From the NCBI RefSeq assembly GCF_028389875.1, contig NC_084677.1, positions 8,102,017 to 8,166,016 of the forward strand: 64,000 bases of DNA, given 5' to 3'. The notes below the pieces were generated by a model, which was given only the letters and a program-made list of their open reading frames with translations, was not told where the DNA came from and made no database searches. The position numbers were made by a program, and so were the translations under genes. The first letter of the stretch is position 1. Every line of letters begins with the position of its first letter. This stretch comes from Rhea pennata (lineage: Eukaryota > Chordata > Aves > Rheiformes > Rheidae). This document shows positions 26,030-38,455 of this stretch, in pieces.

Positions 26030-26108
26030 TTTATTACATTAAGGCATAATTACAATGTCAGGTCACTTTTCCAAAATAATCCTTTTAAGGGATAACCCTG
26101 AATTTATT
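26030..26108 (-). terminator. Candidate poly(A) signals of BFAR
   Basis: On the minus strand, AATAAA occurs at 26108-26103 and 26035-26030, about 680-760 nt after the BFAR stop codon. A third copy is at 25648-25643. Which one is used cannot be told from the sequence. Confidence 0.5.
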
Positions 26109-26788
26109 TTGAGAATTAGTACTTTTAAGAAGACAGCATTAAACAAGCTATTGATGAAGTCTAACTGACCTGAGCAAAGAAAGTTTTGAATGGCAACTGC
26201 CACATTTTCCAAAATAACCCTCAAGCACTCTTTGCCTTCAATAGGGAAATTTTTAAAACAATGCTACTGTGAGATTTGTATATTTGACTGTCAGAACTTC
26301 ACATTTAAAGCCGACTGAAAACCCTGAAGTACTTTCAATTATCAAGCCTATCCAGGAACAGCATTCCTTTGGCAAACTTAAGTTCTGAGCAACACACTGC
26401 TGGTATGAAATACTAACTTATAGAATCACCGTTGCTGTTCAGAAGACAATGGCTTTAAGGCTTTCCCCAGCAAGCTTGAAAATAACCAGATATCACAAGA
26501 CAGAATAGAGGAGTTTGATTTTGTTTATCAAAATTTGGACACAACAGTACAAATTTTTAAAAGCTAATTCACACATGAATTTTTTTTTTTTAATAGAAAG
26601 TTCATTTTAGATAAAGCCCATCTCTAGCTTTGAGTCGAGCTGGCTTAAAAGTAACTTACCTTAGGGCTTTTTTGCACGTTTAAGTTAACGTAATACATGA
26701 CTTTCACTACCACATATATAAAGAAAAGCAAAGTTTCAATCAAATACCAGTTTTCAGAAATTAAACAACCCAATAGATCCAACGCCAG

Positions 26789-29700
26789 TCATTGCACTTG
26801 TGTTTCCAGACGCCTCACTTCTTTAACCACGAGATCAATATTTATAATTGGGTTAAAGTACAAGGCCCAGTAAAACAAACAATTGCAGACAAACTGAGGA
26901 ATAAAAGGCCAAAAAATAGCAACAAAAAGACCCTGGGTTGAGACTTTCCAGAAATGTCTCCACATTCTGTGAGGAATAGTCCTGTGAAAAAGCGAAGGGA
27001 GAGGCTTAGAGAGATTTTGTTTTGTTTTTGATCATTCTATGAAGAGCTAGTGTATGCTGCAGTCTCAAATTAACACTCAGTTATCTATAAAACATCATTC
27101 TGCACTCTTAAAAACTTTCTTAAAACACAGCAATATTAAATTTTACATGAAGAAGTATTAAGCCAATTTGTTCTGACCATAAAACACAGCAAGTTAAAGT
27201 GGTCGAATTCCAGATTTGTCATAGATTATTGTTCTCTTATGAAGATGTTCTGCCCCCTAACTGTAGGCAGAGAAAATGAAAACCCTATACACCATCAAAC
27301 CAAGAATTTCTCCCTGCAAATTCTAAAAACCTATCACCAAAAGATCACAGCTACTATGAATATCAGCAGCTCTAAAATAAAACTAAATTAATAACTGAAA
27401 ATAGCAATTTTGATCATATTGTTGAAGATATCAATGTTGCTATCCTGCTACTTAATGATCCTGAGAAAGCATCCTTCAATAACTATATCATAAGCATATC
27501 AAAACAACATTCTCATGTATATATTTCCCAAGAGATAACTGCTTCCAATTACTATGAAAATGGCTCTCAATGTAACAGTTAATATTCACCTAAAACTTAA
27601 ATGTGCATATTACCATTACTGCATTTGCTACACCTGCACAGTAAAAACAGCTATAAGAAATTCTTTCAAGTGTTCACAGAAAGCAAGCTATTCAGTACTA
27701 GCACAGATTCAGATTAATATGTTTTTTATTAACCCTAGAGTTCTGTTTAGTCATTTCAGCAAGCAATTGTGAAACCATGACAGATGGTTATTTCCTTATT
27801 TATTACGTCATGTATTTTCTATCCTCTTCAACAAGCTCAGTAAGACTTACTTCAATTCTCTTCTTGACCACAGCCTCCAAAAAGAGAATAATTCCAGAAC
27901 AGAGAGCAGCATGGCATTTACAATTATAAATCTTGATGTCCAGTAGTGCACCTCCAACCAGTCCCAAGCAAATTCAGCTATCAATTGGTATGGCAAAAAT
28001 AAATACTTTACAATGAATTCTCTCCACTGTTTCCAAGTAGGATCTTTAAGGTCCTATAAATTAGGATAAAAAGACTGTGAGTCAATTTCATATTGAATAG
28101 ACAGAATAGTGGTTTATTTCCACTACTGTAATATTTAATATTTGCTTTTTCCTACATTCAAAGCAATACTTTATCTTTACTTTCTGATAGACAATATTGT
28201 AATGCAGGAATTTCCATTAGCTTAGCACTAATCACCGCGGTCAGGCTTCATGCTGTCATTCATAAAAAGCAGTTATTTAGGGTGAAATGCCTTTCCATAG
28301 TCACTTGAATGTTTAAAAAAAACAAAACAAAACAAAAAAAACCACACAGTTTTGCATATTTAAAGTCTTAAAAGCCTTAAACTAATCTTCTTAAGGGTTA
28401 CTGTATGGGATTACCTTTAGGATGACCATAAAGTGAAAGAGCTGCTTCTAAAGGAATTTTTTTTAAGCTGTATTGTAAAAAGATGAAATGGTGAAGAATT
28501 ACATCATGTGTTTTTCACCTGGTAGTCCTAAAGTGCTTCAAATTAAGACAAGTAGCATATTTAAAGTTTTGTACACCTACTAGTAGTTTTGTGACAATAT
28601 CTTCATATCCATCTTCTTGTATAGGACAAATTGTGTGGATGAAAGGTAGGAAAGTTTCTGCATAATCAAACAAATACAGGTATAACATACTGAGTCTTGG
28701 AGAACTCTTCAGCGCATATAGAAGAAAGAGTGATTTTCCAGGATTTACTGCCTGAAAAGTATCAAATTTCAAAAAATGAAAACAAATTGGAAGAGGCATA
28801 TCAGTTGTTAGACTTTTCTGACGATCTTTATGTTTTGTTCCAACACCATCTCTTTCAAAAATAACTGTTCATTAACTAAGTAGCTTCTACAGAGATAATT
28901 CTACTGCCTTAACATTCCTTCTGAACTTTACTTCTCTTTTTAAAATAGTATTTAAAAAATACTTAGTATACATGATGTACTTTATACAAAATTTACCTTA
29001 TATTCCCAAAGGTTCTGTGGTGGTTTAACCCCTAAAGTTTTGACACATTCCAATTCCATCATAATAGCTTTTCTATGATTATTGTTCTCTATATTGTAAG
29101 GCTCTTTTGTGAAATCTTCCTCTGTCAGTGTTAGAAGTAGCCTTCAAAAACAGAAGAATTCAGACAGTAAACAGTGACTATTCACCAAAGAAAGATTAAC
29201 AAAATAGCAATGAGGTGCTGAAACAGTAAGCTACTGACAGAAGATATCACCTTTTAGATAATGTTCCACGCCAAACGTTCTGAATCTACTGTAGCTCAGA
29301 GCCGTGTTTTAAATATCCTTCCTTTCAGAGTTTTACCTTGCTTGTACTCAGCATGTAAATTTATTAGCATGTTGGGTATTGCTGAACACAATACTTTGGT
29401 TTTGATAATGCATTAGTAGAATTTTACTTTCAATATCATTTCAATCCACACAGGCAGCATTTAAACAAGTTATTAGAAAAAAAAAATCAGGTAACTTAAG
29501 CGCTTAACATTTTTAACTGGATGTGTTAAACTGCTCTTGAATTTTACCCCAATACATCAATAGAAGAATATTTCCCCCAACCTATGGGATAAACTAATTT
29601 TGCAATATACTGTGCCTAATGAAAGCTATCTAGTAGTCCAATAAAGTGACAGCTGTTCTTGTCAGTGAGACTTCTCACCTTCCATTCACTTTCTCATGCA

Positions 29701-31127
29701 AAAATTTCTCTTTATAATGTGACGCCCATGGGCCTAGCTGTTCTAGCCAAAGGATCACTTCTTCAGCAGTCCATTTAGCAACAGGCTTTTGGACAAGAAG
29801 ATCATCTTCAAATTCTCTGCTACTCCAGTGATACCCAAGCAGAACTACCTACACGAACATTAAAAATAAAAAAAGAGATCCTTTACCTGCAAAGCAAATA
29901 TAATAGTGATATAAAGACAATAAACATGCATTAAAGTGCCTGACATGTAAAATCATCCATTTTAAGGACCCTAAAATATTCAGTGTATAAGTTTGAGCAA
30001 TATCTTGAAGTTTTACCTGATTTGTCTAACTTCTATTTGCTGTATATTGCAATTCTAGTTCCTGACAAACAGATCTGAATGCCACCTAATTTACTTAGCT
30101 CATTTTACTAAGAGACTTTACTAAGTCTTTTGTATACTGACAACATTTTTATGTACATGTAATTCAAGTATATTTGATTACACATTTAATGAAGTAAATA
30201 CAGAAAAAGCACAGAGATGAAACTTACTGCTACACAAGTCAAAGCTGTCAGAACGCCTGAAAAAAATCCTCCTCCTCGAGGATTAATTCTTCTTATGTTT
30301 GGAGCTGTAGGAATCTGGTCATTCCCATATTTTTGGAAGGTTGCTAAACTGCGTGCTACATCACTGTTTTGTTGAATATCTTCTTTTCTTTGTTCAATGG
30401 CATCAGAAAATAGCTTTTCAATAACATCCCTAATAGGAAAAATACTTGTCATTGTACTATAACCCACTGATTCTTAACAACCAATCACTTAAAAGCAGTA
30501 TATTCCTTAGCTTCTGAAGATTGAGGAAATCAAAATCTCACATTAAAAAAGAAAACTAATAATCATACATTTATCAAAGATCATTCTAACTTAGAATTTT
30601 TAGGAAACAACCAGTTATATTAAAAGATGAAAGTGTTTCAATTAAAAAAAAAGGGGGGTGGTCTCACTTCTCCATCTCTCTAAAAATCAGAAAAGGAAAA
30701 AAAAACTCTCAGTTCCATGCAGAAAAAAAGTGCCTGAACAGTTCAAAACTGCAGAATGTGAAAGGCTTTAAAAATCTTTGTGAAAGTTCAGATTACCAAT
30801 AAGCTATGTAAGTCTGCAGCAAATTCAAGAAACTAGAAAAGTAAAAGCAAATTACAATCACCTGAGGAGGATGTTGACTTTAGGGAATCCTTCCCATTTT
30901 TCTCTGCATTCTGGACATTCATTCTTCTTGGAGGATACCCACCACAATGCTAGGCAATGTCTACAGAAACTGTGCCCACAGTTCAAGGTGGTGGGATTGA
31001 CCAGAATGTCGTAACAGCAATGACAAAGGAACTCACTAACTGATATCCGGCGACTGATTTCAGGAGAAGCACGTGTATTAACTTTTGCCATCTCCAGTTC
31101 ACCTTGTAAAGTCTCATCTTCTTCCAT
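26789..31127 (-). CDS. BFAR: Bifunctional apoptosis regulator, complete, seven coding exons
   Basis: A membrane-anchored RING E3 ligase/scaffold that links the death-receptor and Bcl-2 apoptosis routes at the ER. On the minus strand, coding exons are 31127-30862, 30429-30228, 29848-29679, 29141-28997, 28751-28581, 28053-27851 and 26981-26789. All are GT-AG and phase-consistent, totalling 449 aa (human 450). The C3HC4 RING finger uses C35, C38, C50, H52, C55, C58, C71 and C74. A glycine-rich hydrophobic segment (about 141-161) is a membrane span. A SAM domain covers about 182-249 (KWTAEEV to ELECVKTLG). Several hydrophobic segments follow in the last 110 residues. The ATG has A at -3, and an in-frame TGA lies 18 nt upstream, which supports this start. 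Most of the sequence matches the mammalian protein closely, but the first about 28 residues are divergent. Confidence 0.97.
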
Positions 31128-31188
31128 TTTCCTTTTATGCCTTACTCAAACATAAAGCTGTCTTAGATTATTTGGTAAGTCATTATTT
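31128..31188 (-). other. BFAR: BFAR 5' UTR part of first coding exon
   Basis: The minus-strand acceptor TTGCTTTGCAG ends at 31189, so the exon carrying the start codon begins at 31188 with about 61 nt of leader. The leader contains a TGA in frame with the ORF. Confidence 0.7.
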
Positions 31189-32162
31189 CTGCAAAGCAAC
31201 AATTAAAAAATTAAGAAATCGTTAATTAATTAACAATTAATTAAGAAAAAAAATACTATAGAAGTTTAGAATTGCAAGCAGTGTATTTTGTCAGTGGAAT
31301 ATCCTTTGTCACTTAAAAAAATGTTCAACTAAATTAGCTCTTCCTGACTGAAACATGATCTTCTACTTTTCAATGACAATTATTGCAAACTACTATCAAA
31401 ACCAGACTCTAGATATAAACAGCTAGGCTCAATCTCCCTATATTTTTTTCTTGTTGTTATGTATCACATGAAAGTGAAACCAAAAACCTTGCTAACTCTG
31501 TGATTCATATAAACTTTATATTTTGACTGCATACTTAATCAAGATTTTAGTAAAAGACATCAAGCCAAAAGAAATGTCATTAGAAAATACAATCAGAGAA
31601 TAATAATAAAAAATCAATACACATATAACATAATGATTAACTTACTCCATCCCTATTCTTTCCAAACATGTTCAATAAAACATTTTTAACATAGGTCAGT
31701 ACTGGCTATGCAATGTCAGAAGAGTTGATTGACAAAGTCATATGCTTCAAAATTATACAAGATTGGTCTGCTTGCTTTTTCTGTGAAGGGCAGAACTCCA
31801 AACTAACTTCTTTACTGGTAATTACTCTTTTTTAGTACTTCGGAAAACACAAAGCTAGAACAGACTTTAAGGTTTTCCTCTACATTACCAAAATAAAATT
31901 ACAAACCTATTTGCCTGATGTTCCTATTTATATTCTCTCTGGCAGTGACATCTATTTCATAAGAAAAACACCGAAAGAGATCACCTACTTATCAGTCATT
32001 GCATACAATACCTATGTTAGAAGTTAACATAACCCTTACAGTTTTCTCTTCGGCCACTACCCTACCAGAACGTGCTTGCTCTGCCCACCATCTGACTCGT
32101 GTTTACTAACGAGTTCCCATCTTTCTCTCAACATCAAACACAATGAGGTAAGCCTCGAAGTC

Positions 32163-32207
<45 letters not shown>

Positions 32208-32769
32208 AGTACAAAAATACATACCAATAGTGCAACTAAGGTCCTCGAACTGCTTACAAACATTTCTTTTTCCAGGGAAGCAAAAATTGTTGGCTTGCTG
32301 GAAGACAAACCTGAAACATTACTTAGGAGAAATAAAAAGAAGGTTTTGCACCTGAGAACATTCTTCCAGTTTTCCTGGAAGACAGAGGCAACAGAACGCC
32401 TGCGGGTGCAACAGCATTTCACCACTCAATCTCCACACCCAGCAAGGGAACAGGCAGAAGTAGGAGGGTCGCTAGTGCCTCTTCTTTCCCGCTTTCGCTT
32501 CCTTCCTCCCGGCCGCTCGCCTTCTCCCGGCCGCGCTGCCACCGAGGCGAGGCGCGGGGCCTGTCGGGCGGCCCGCAGCCCCCGGGGCGAGGCAGGGCCC
32601 ATCTCGCCCCCGCGGCGCCCCGCGCTCGCGGCAGCGCAGGAGCGCAAGGCCCCCGCGCCGGCACCCCGCCGCCGCCGCCGCCCTGCCGGCCTCCGGGAGC
32701 CCCGCGGCGCGGGCGGCAGCCCGCGCTGCCCAGCCTTAGCCCCGAGCGCCCCGCCGCCGCCCGACTCAC
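31189..32769 (-). other. BFAR intron 1
   Basis: Runs from the minus-strand donor GTGAGTCGGG at 32769 to the acceptor at 31189. It contains a 40-nt poly(A) tract (plus strand) and the 5' flank of the CpG island. No other gene was recognised. Confidence 0.65.
32167..32206 (+). repeat. Poly(A) homopolymer, 40 nt
   Basis: Forty uninterrupted A on the plus strand, inside BFAR intron 1 (poly(U) in the BFAR pre-mRNA). It is the longest homopolymer in the window, and its true length is uncertain in any assembly. Confidence 0.9.
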
Positions 32770-33260
32770 CCGCGGGGCCGGCGCGCAGCGGCGGCGGCGG
32801 CTCCGCGCCCCCGAGCGCCACTTCCGCGTGCCCGCGCCGCCCCCGCGGGGCGCGCCCGGCCCTAGCGCCGCAGCCCGGCGGGAGGGGCCGCCCCGCGCCC
32901 GCCTCCCCGCAGCCCCGGCGAGCATCGCCCGCGGCCGCCGCCGCCCCAGCGCTGCCTCACGCCTGCGCTGCTCGGAGGTGCCCGCGCCGCCGCCGCCTCC
33001 CCTCAGCGACGGGCGCAGAAGTCACAAAAAGGCGCCGCGCCGCGCTCAGTGTCGCGGGGCCCGCGCCGAGCGGCGCCGCGCCGCAGGCGACGAGGGCAGG
33101 GGCAGGGGCAGGGGCAGGGGCAGGGGCAAAGCCCCCGCCGCCTCCTCTGCCTTCGGCGCGCCGTTTCAAAGCTTTCCGCGCCCGCAGACCGGAGCACTGC
33201 TCCGCTCCCATCTTCCTCGCTACAGCAGCCTCCACGCTCGCAGGGCTGAGCTGCGTTTGC
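32470..33260 (-). promoter_or_regulatory. BFAR: CpG island, BFAR promoter and non-coding exon 1
   Basis: About 0.8 kb with extreme GC and CpG content. A strong minus-strand donor (CGCGG then GTGAGTCGG) ends a non-coding exon 1 at 32770. An ETS-type GCGGAAGTG site (minus strand, 32827-32819) lies about 50 bp upstream of that donor, a spacing usual for TATA-less housekeeping promoters. The transcription start is inferred to lie near 32820-32900. Confidence 0.75.
33094..33128 (+). repeat. GGGGCA hexanucleotide repeat
   Basis: About six tandem copies of GGGGCA, interrupted only at the first. Each copy supplies a run of three or four G, so this is a candidate G-quadruplex about 250 bp upstream of the inferred BFAR start. 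Confidence 0.9.
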
Positions 33261-34478
33261 TGCCTGCACGGCCACACGCCGGGCACTCTTCCCTCACAGA
33301 CATCTTGTCCAAGATCTATCTTACAAGCTAACGTGAAGTCTAAAGTCAGAAGTCAATCAAGTTTTAAGATGCTCGTTTAACTGCAATACTAACGTGCACC
33401 ACACTAGGTTGGGCAAGAGGGCTCAGGCAGAGACTATTTTTACCACACAGGAGAGAGTGTCTCTATAAATACACAAACATCCATGTTTATTTACATCGGC
33501 CTCCATTCCCCTCGAGTCCAAAACAGTGATTTTTTTTCAAGTACTGTTGAGATACGTTTTTCACTGTGAAATACAAAGTGACATTTTCTTAAAGATTTTG
33601 TTCTTTTTCTAGTTTTTGATACAAACTAGAAATCCAGTTCTAATGATGTATGAGCTGCCAGATGATGAATTTTTCGTTATTGCAGCCTATCTCAGTAAAG
33701 AAAATAATAGCCTCTTGTTGCTTCTTCCCCCACATTATCCAGATTTCTCCAGAGGCCAATTATTACTGTGCTGACACATATATAGTTCTATTTTTGTTTG
33801 CTTTAAAACTGTTCTGATTTCTTATAGAATAGAAAAAGTTGGGAAGTTTACTGAGCAACAATACAATAATGTATATCACACTTCTATACTTTGTTGTTTT
33901 ACTTAACACTTAAAACCTCTTTACTTGTACATCAAGCTCAGCTTTCAAAACTGCAGTATTATTGCTCAGATCTGTTTGTGACAAAAATTGAGATCCAAGT
34001 CTGGCCTTCTTTAAAATAATATATCAGAGGTACTAAACAAAATAAATTTCCCATCAACATGAAATAGTCATTTACGCTCAAGAGTACATGTCATTTCAAG
34101 ATTTTCTAACACAAAATTCTCGTTATAACTGCTCGGGTATTGTAGGAATGATTTTGGATTCCAAAGCAGTTTTTAGGTTTAGTCAAATAGAAGAAGTCTG
34201 TGAGCAACCTAGTATAAATGATAAGTACAAGCTAACTTCTGAACGTACAGGAAAATAGTTTCTGATACTAGAACAAATCTACATATCTTTAGGCTAGAGT
34301 TTTTGTTCAACAAAATTTTTAACGTAGCTCACTCATCACCTGTTGCATATCATACATATGAAGTCTCGTAATAAGCTATACTTTAGGTGGCAACCAATGA
34401 CAGTATTATTATATATAGACTAATTCTCTATTATAAAGTCATTTGCTAAAGCAAATAAAGGCATCACACAATGAAGCC

Positions 34479-34521
34479 AGCTATTCTGATTTACTGAATG
34501 GTTTCTATTACCAGAATAGCT
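34479..34521. repeat. Inverted repeat, 10-bp arms, 23-nt loop
   Basis: AGCTATTCTG (34479-34488) and CAGAATAGCT (34512-34521) are exact reverse complements in the BFAR-PARN spacer. Confidence 0.8.
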
Positions 34522-34567
34522 ATTCAGTTTTTATGCCAGAGTTTTATTATCTTAACAAATATATATG

Positions 34568-34602
34568 CTTTCTTCTTTCTTTCTTTTTTTCTTTCTTTCT
34601 TT
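34568..34602 (+). repeat. (TTTC)n microsatellite
   Basis: Pyrimidine tract of TTTC copies with one longer T run, ending in GGGGG. Confidence 0.85.
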
Positions 34603-35981
34603 GGGGGTGAAGTTAATAATTCAGACTAGCTTAACGTAGGTTGTCGCTATGGTACCTCAAATGACTGAGAATGCTCAAATACAATGTATTTAATTGTGCT
34701 AATGAAAAATCTTATTCTCAAATGCTTATTTTATGAAAAGATCTACAAACCAGCTCATATTTGAAGTTTTGTCAAGTCACAATCAGCAACTCCTTAATTA
34801 CTTACGCAAGAACACATTACACCTCTTCTAGATCACAGGAAGTTTATCTAGATCTACCTTAGTGCACAGGAAGTGAGAATATGATGTGGAATGCTTAACT
34901 TTTGCTCTAGAATTTAGTCTAATATTTTTTAATTGATATTTTCACTTAGCTTCACATTTCACTCAGCTGTATTCACCCAGTGAAACAGAGAACAGACAGA
35001 AGTGTTTGATACAGTGTGTTGCAGACTAAAGCAGATGTGCTAAATTAGCCTTTGTCTTCTAGTTTATAAAACTTTATTAAAGAAAAAAGCAATGTATTTG
35101 TAATAACCTTGCAGTTAGCTATTTGCCTTGCCCTCTCATAATGCTACCTAATAATCTGGAGACAAGGCAATCTTTGATAGTGTCATTAAAAAGAGATTTG
35201 AAGAACTTAGAACTTTCCAATTGCAAACATCACAAACTATATATTCATAAGTGCAGCTGCTTTAATATATACATGGAAAGGAAGCAAGCAGGTGTACAAT
35301 TAATGTAATAAATATGTTACCTTCTGAAAATGCATGTACCAGGAGACAGTAAAGAGGGGAATGTTCCTTAAAAGGAACAAAGTCATCCAGAGAATGAAGA
35401 GTCTGTGCTGTTAACTGAGCAATGATCAAGAACTAGATTTTTCTCTAAACCAGATCTTTTCAGAAAGCAAGAGGAAAACAAATGACTCCATCTATTCAAG
35501 CTTTAGTTCTGCAGGTAACTAGTAATGACAGTGACAATTGCAAACAGAAGTCATCTGCCAGTTTTAAAAATACAGAAGTAAATCCAAATGGATTAATTGG
35601 TATCACACCTCCAAAGAGGGATGTGGTTTAATATCAAAAAGCAGTTCTGATTACCAGATACCGATTGAGGTCCAAGCAAGACGGATTTATTTAATCACAG
35701 CCTTCTCTTAAAGCAGCTCTTGTTGAAAGTAGTAGTCTGGTTTCTTGTATGCCACCTATAAAGAGCAATATAAGAGCAATAAGGGATCAAAAAAGACAAC
35801 AGAAAACATGCAGAAAATACAGTGTAAGGTTTCAAAATCCTGCATCCCTTGTTTAACTTTAATAAGCAGCAAAGTCTGGAGTGTAGACAGCTCTATCATA
35901 TATAGGCTGAGATACAAATTCATTTAGATGAATAATTGCCAGACACCACAAAACCATATTTCAGCAGAGCACTCTGCTGCT

Positions 35982-35983
<2 letters not shown>

Positions 35984-36020
<37 letters not shown>
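35984..36020. repeat. (AT)n microsatellite
   Basis: About 18 uninterrupted AT dinucleotides followed by GTATATG. Confidence 0.92.
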
Positions 36021-36026
<6 letters not shown>

Positions 36027-37020
36027 GCAGGGCACATTTCCAAGATGATGGTACCAAGAAAAAACATCATACATTACTATACTCAATGTAAGGTCAGGTT
36101 ATTGCACCACATAAATATTTTTTGAGCTGTTGTCACCAGCAGAGGAGTCAATCCTTACTTTAAAATGGCACTCGTTTATAAAAGTCCTGGGGTTTTCTGA
36201 GATTTTTATACTTTTTCTACCATCAAATTGAGAATAACTAAAAAAAACCCAAAGGATTCACCTAAGTTTCAAAATTTTCTTCTAAGCATATAATAATAAA
36301 ACATATTTGAAGTAGAAAACCTCTCTAATCTGTAACATATTCAATTCAGTTTCTATTCCTATGAAGTAACTGCAATTCAATTCCTATTTTTCAATTCCTA
36401 CTAAGTAACTGCGTTTGTTTACAGCATCTCACATTTTGACTTGCAGTTCACTTGCACTATGAACAAAATTATCAGCCAGCAATCTCTCTGACATAAATAA
36501 GGACACAGTCTTATTCTTACACTCAGTTTATCTGTAATACTAGTTATTTTAATACACAACTCCCAAGATTTTTGAGGGGAGAGGGGGACAAAATAAGCAC
36601 AAATATATTCACTACTCATTAGTAATGTAACAGTTCCAATAATTTTAATAGTACTATTACACATTTTATTATAACTATAAAACTAAATGTGGATAGTTAA
36701 CATGTTAAAACTACACTGTGTTCCAGAAAGCTGTTTAAAAAGAACACAAAATCTACCCTAAATATAACTAGAGAACCTCAGAGAGTCTACAGAAGCAAAG
36801 CTACCATGTAGGTTGCTTTTTCTTGGAATGACAGCTGCATTTGTTTGGTATTAAATCTAAGGCTCAACTCTATCAGCAGCTAATGAAGGATGTTTAGTTT
36901 AACTGTCAGGAGGGTTGCTACCGACACTCAAATCTGTTGCATATACTAAATGGCTGAGCCCATGAGATCAAGCAAACAAATTTAATTCAGTAAAAATACG
37001 CTGCATTTCACCAAGCAAGT

Positions 37021-38330
37021 ATTACTACAATGATCGCCAGCGCAATGGGAAAACTAGGTTCCTCTCAACTCTTAGGGTTGTTCTCTCCCTGGAGACGGGC
37101 TCCATTCCACCACATAGTTGTCCTTGAGGATCTGTCTTCCCAAGGCACCTGCTGCCTCAAAGCCCTGGCTCATGGCTGTGCTGTCCTTGGCCAACTTCTG
37201 CAGGTTGGGTCTGAACACCACCTACTTCTCTTGGACTGAACACCGCCACGTCGGGCTCAGTGGGCTGGCAGACAACTTTCTTCCTTGGCAAGGCCTCTGC
37301 AACTGCTGACCGCACTTGCACTACACGCTTGCAAGTGTACTCTGCCTTCTCTTTCCAGAATAGTATGTGCGGAAATTGAACCATGCCAGAAGTAGGTTAC
37401 TGGTAGTATCGCAAAAATTCAATTTGCCTCTTAATTACTAGTTGAATATTACTATCTCTAAATTTCAAAGATTTTATTTGCCTGTTAACTACTAGCTGAA
37501 TACTGCTACTGCTGAATCTTTTGTTTAAGGTCTCTAAGCTGAGGCTACAGAATCATTTCTTAAATGTGGTAAAAGAAGATCAAAATTTTAAACTTCAGCC
37601 AATTTAATGCAAAAATAGAAGAACCTCTACTGTTATTTCAGCTAACCTCCTACTGAGCACCATTTAACAACATAGATGGATTTGCTGGGGTGTATGTGTG
37701 TGGAATAAATTGCTTTTACTGAAAAGGAAAATTTTATCTTGAAGAATCTTTAAAAACTCCCTCTTTTCACAGATCATAATTCTACATCTTCTGCTCTGTG
37801 CAGAAATTACCTTCAAAATGCTGGGGATTTTCCCTTTGTTTGCATTCTGCTGGTGTTCTGCAGATCTTCTCTGTCATGCAGCATCTATACCTGCAGTGCA
37901 CACTTCAAACCCTACACACCATCCTTGCCCACAGCTTCAATTTTCTGCTCTCGTGCAACACTGTATCTTGTGGACAGCTGTTTCCTCCCACAGCACAGAT
38001 GTAGGGATATCCTGCTAGGTGCAGAGCTGCATTTATGGTTATTCCACACTGATGTGTGAAAGCGTTCATGTTCTTAACAAGAGCATGAAGGCTCCTTCTA
38101 CGCTACTCGAGGCACAGCAGCTCCTCTGGCCTTGTTTTTCCTCAAGGTAAATTCACGATGGGTCGTGATCCCCCATACCCTACTTGCATCCCCTCAGCGA
38201 GTTTCTGTCACTTCTTGCCTGCTGGTGCTAGTCCAGTCCTTCCATTCTGGAAGGGAAAGATCATGCCTTTCTCCTGCATCTGTCGTATTTCAAAAACAGC
38301 CCAAAGGAAACAGCTGTTTTAGGCCTTCTC
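37021..38330. other. Intergenic spacer, right part, with GC-richer patch
   Basis: 37030-37390 is noticeably more GC-rich and less repetitive than its surroundings and is open in several frames on both strands, but no family is recognised. It is followed by a two-copy imperfect tandem repeat (about 37421-37520). 37.8-38.3 kb is another stretch of moderate GC with no identified gene. None has a supported splice structure. Confidence 0.5.
37421..37520 (+). repeat. Two-copy imperfect tandem repeat
   Basis: 'atttgcctcttaattactag' followed by 'ttgaatattactatctctaaat' recurs about 55 bp later as 'atttgcctgttaactactag' followed by 'ctgaatactgctactgctgaat', with roughly 80 percent identity by eye. 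Confidence 0.65.
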
Positions 38331-38455
38331 CTGCCTTTAGCAGCTCCATTACAGCTTGTCCCGCTCTGCAGCGGCCGACACGGCTGCCCCCCGCCCGTTA
38401 CACGACACGACCAGCAGCTGAGGGGCCTCCTCGGGTCTAGCCGCCGCTCTACAGG

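Larger units (their letters stand above)
33300..37020. other. Intergenic spacer between BFAR and PARN, left part
   Basis: AT-rich with no exon that I can support. It contains a 10-bp-arm inverted repeat (34479-34521), a (TTTC)n tract (34568-34602) and an (AT)n microsatellite (35984-36020). An imperfect near-duplicate 'attcctaNNaagtaactgc' occurs twice at about 36355 and 36393. Confidence 0.6.

Noticed and set aside
29019..29034. TGTGGTGGTTTAACCC, resembling the start of some avian endogenous retrovirus LTRs
   Set aside because: It is the antisense of BFAR exon 4 codons for GVKPPQ, conserved with mammals; no LTR follows.
32295..33380. 361-codon open frame on the plus strand across the BFAR CpG island
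   Set aside because: It consists of proline-, alanine- and arginine-rich low-complexity sequence, the usual result of few stop codons in GC-rich DNA. It has no domain and overlaps the BFAR promoter and first exon. Antisense frames in the same interval are equally long.
37798..38059. Three overlapping 66-68-codon frames on the plus strand
   Set aside because: All three frames are open over the same stretch without a recognisable protein. Treated as chance.
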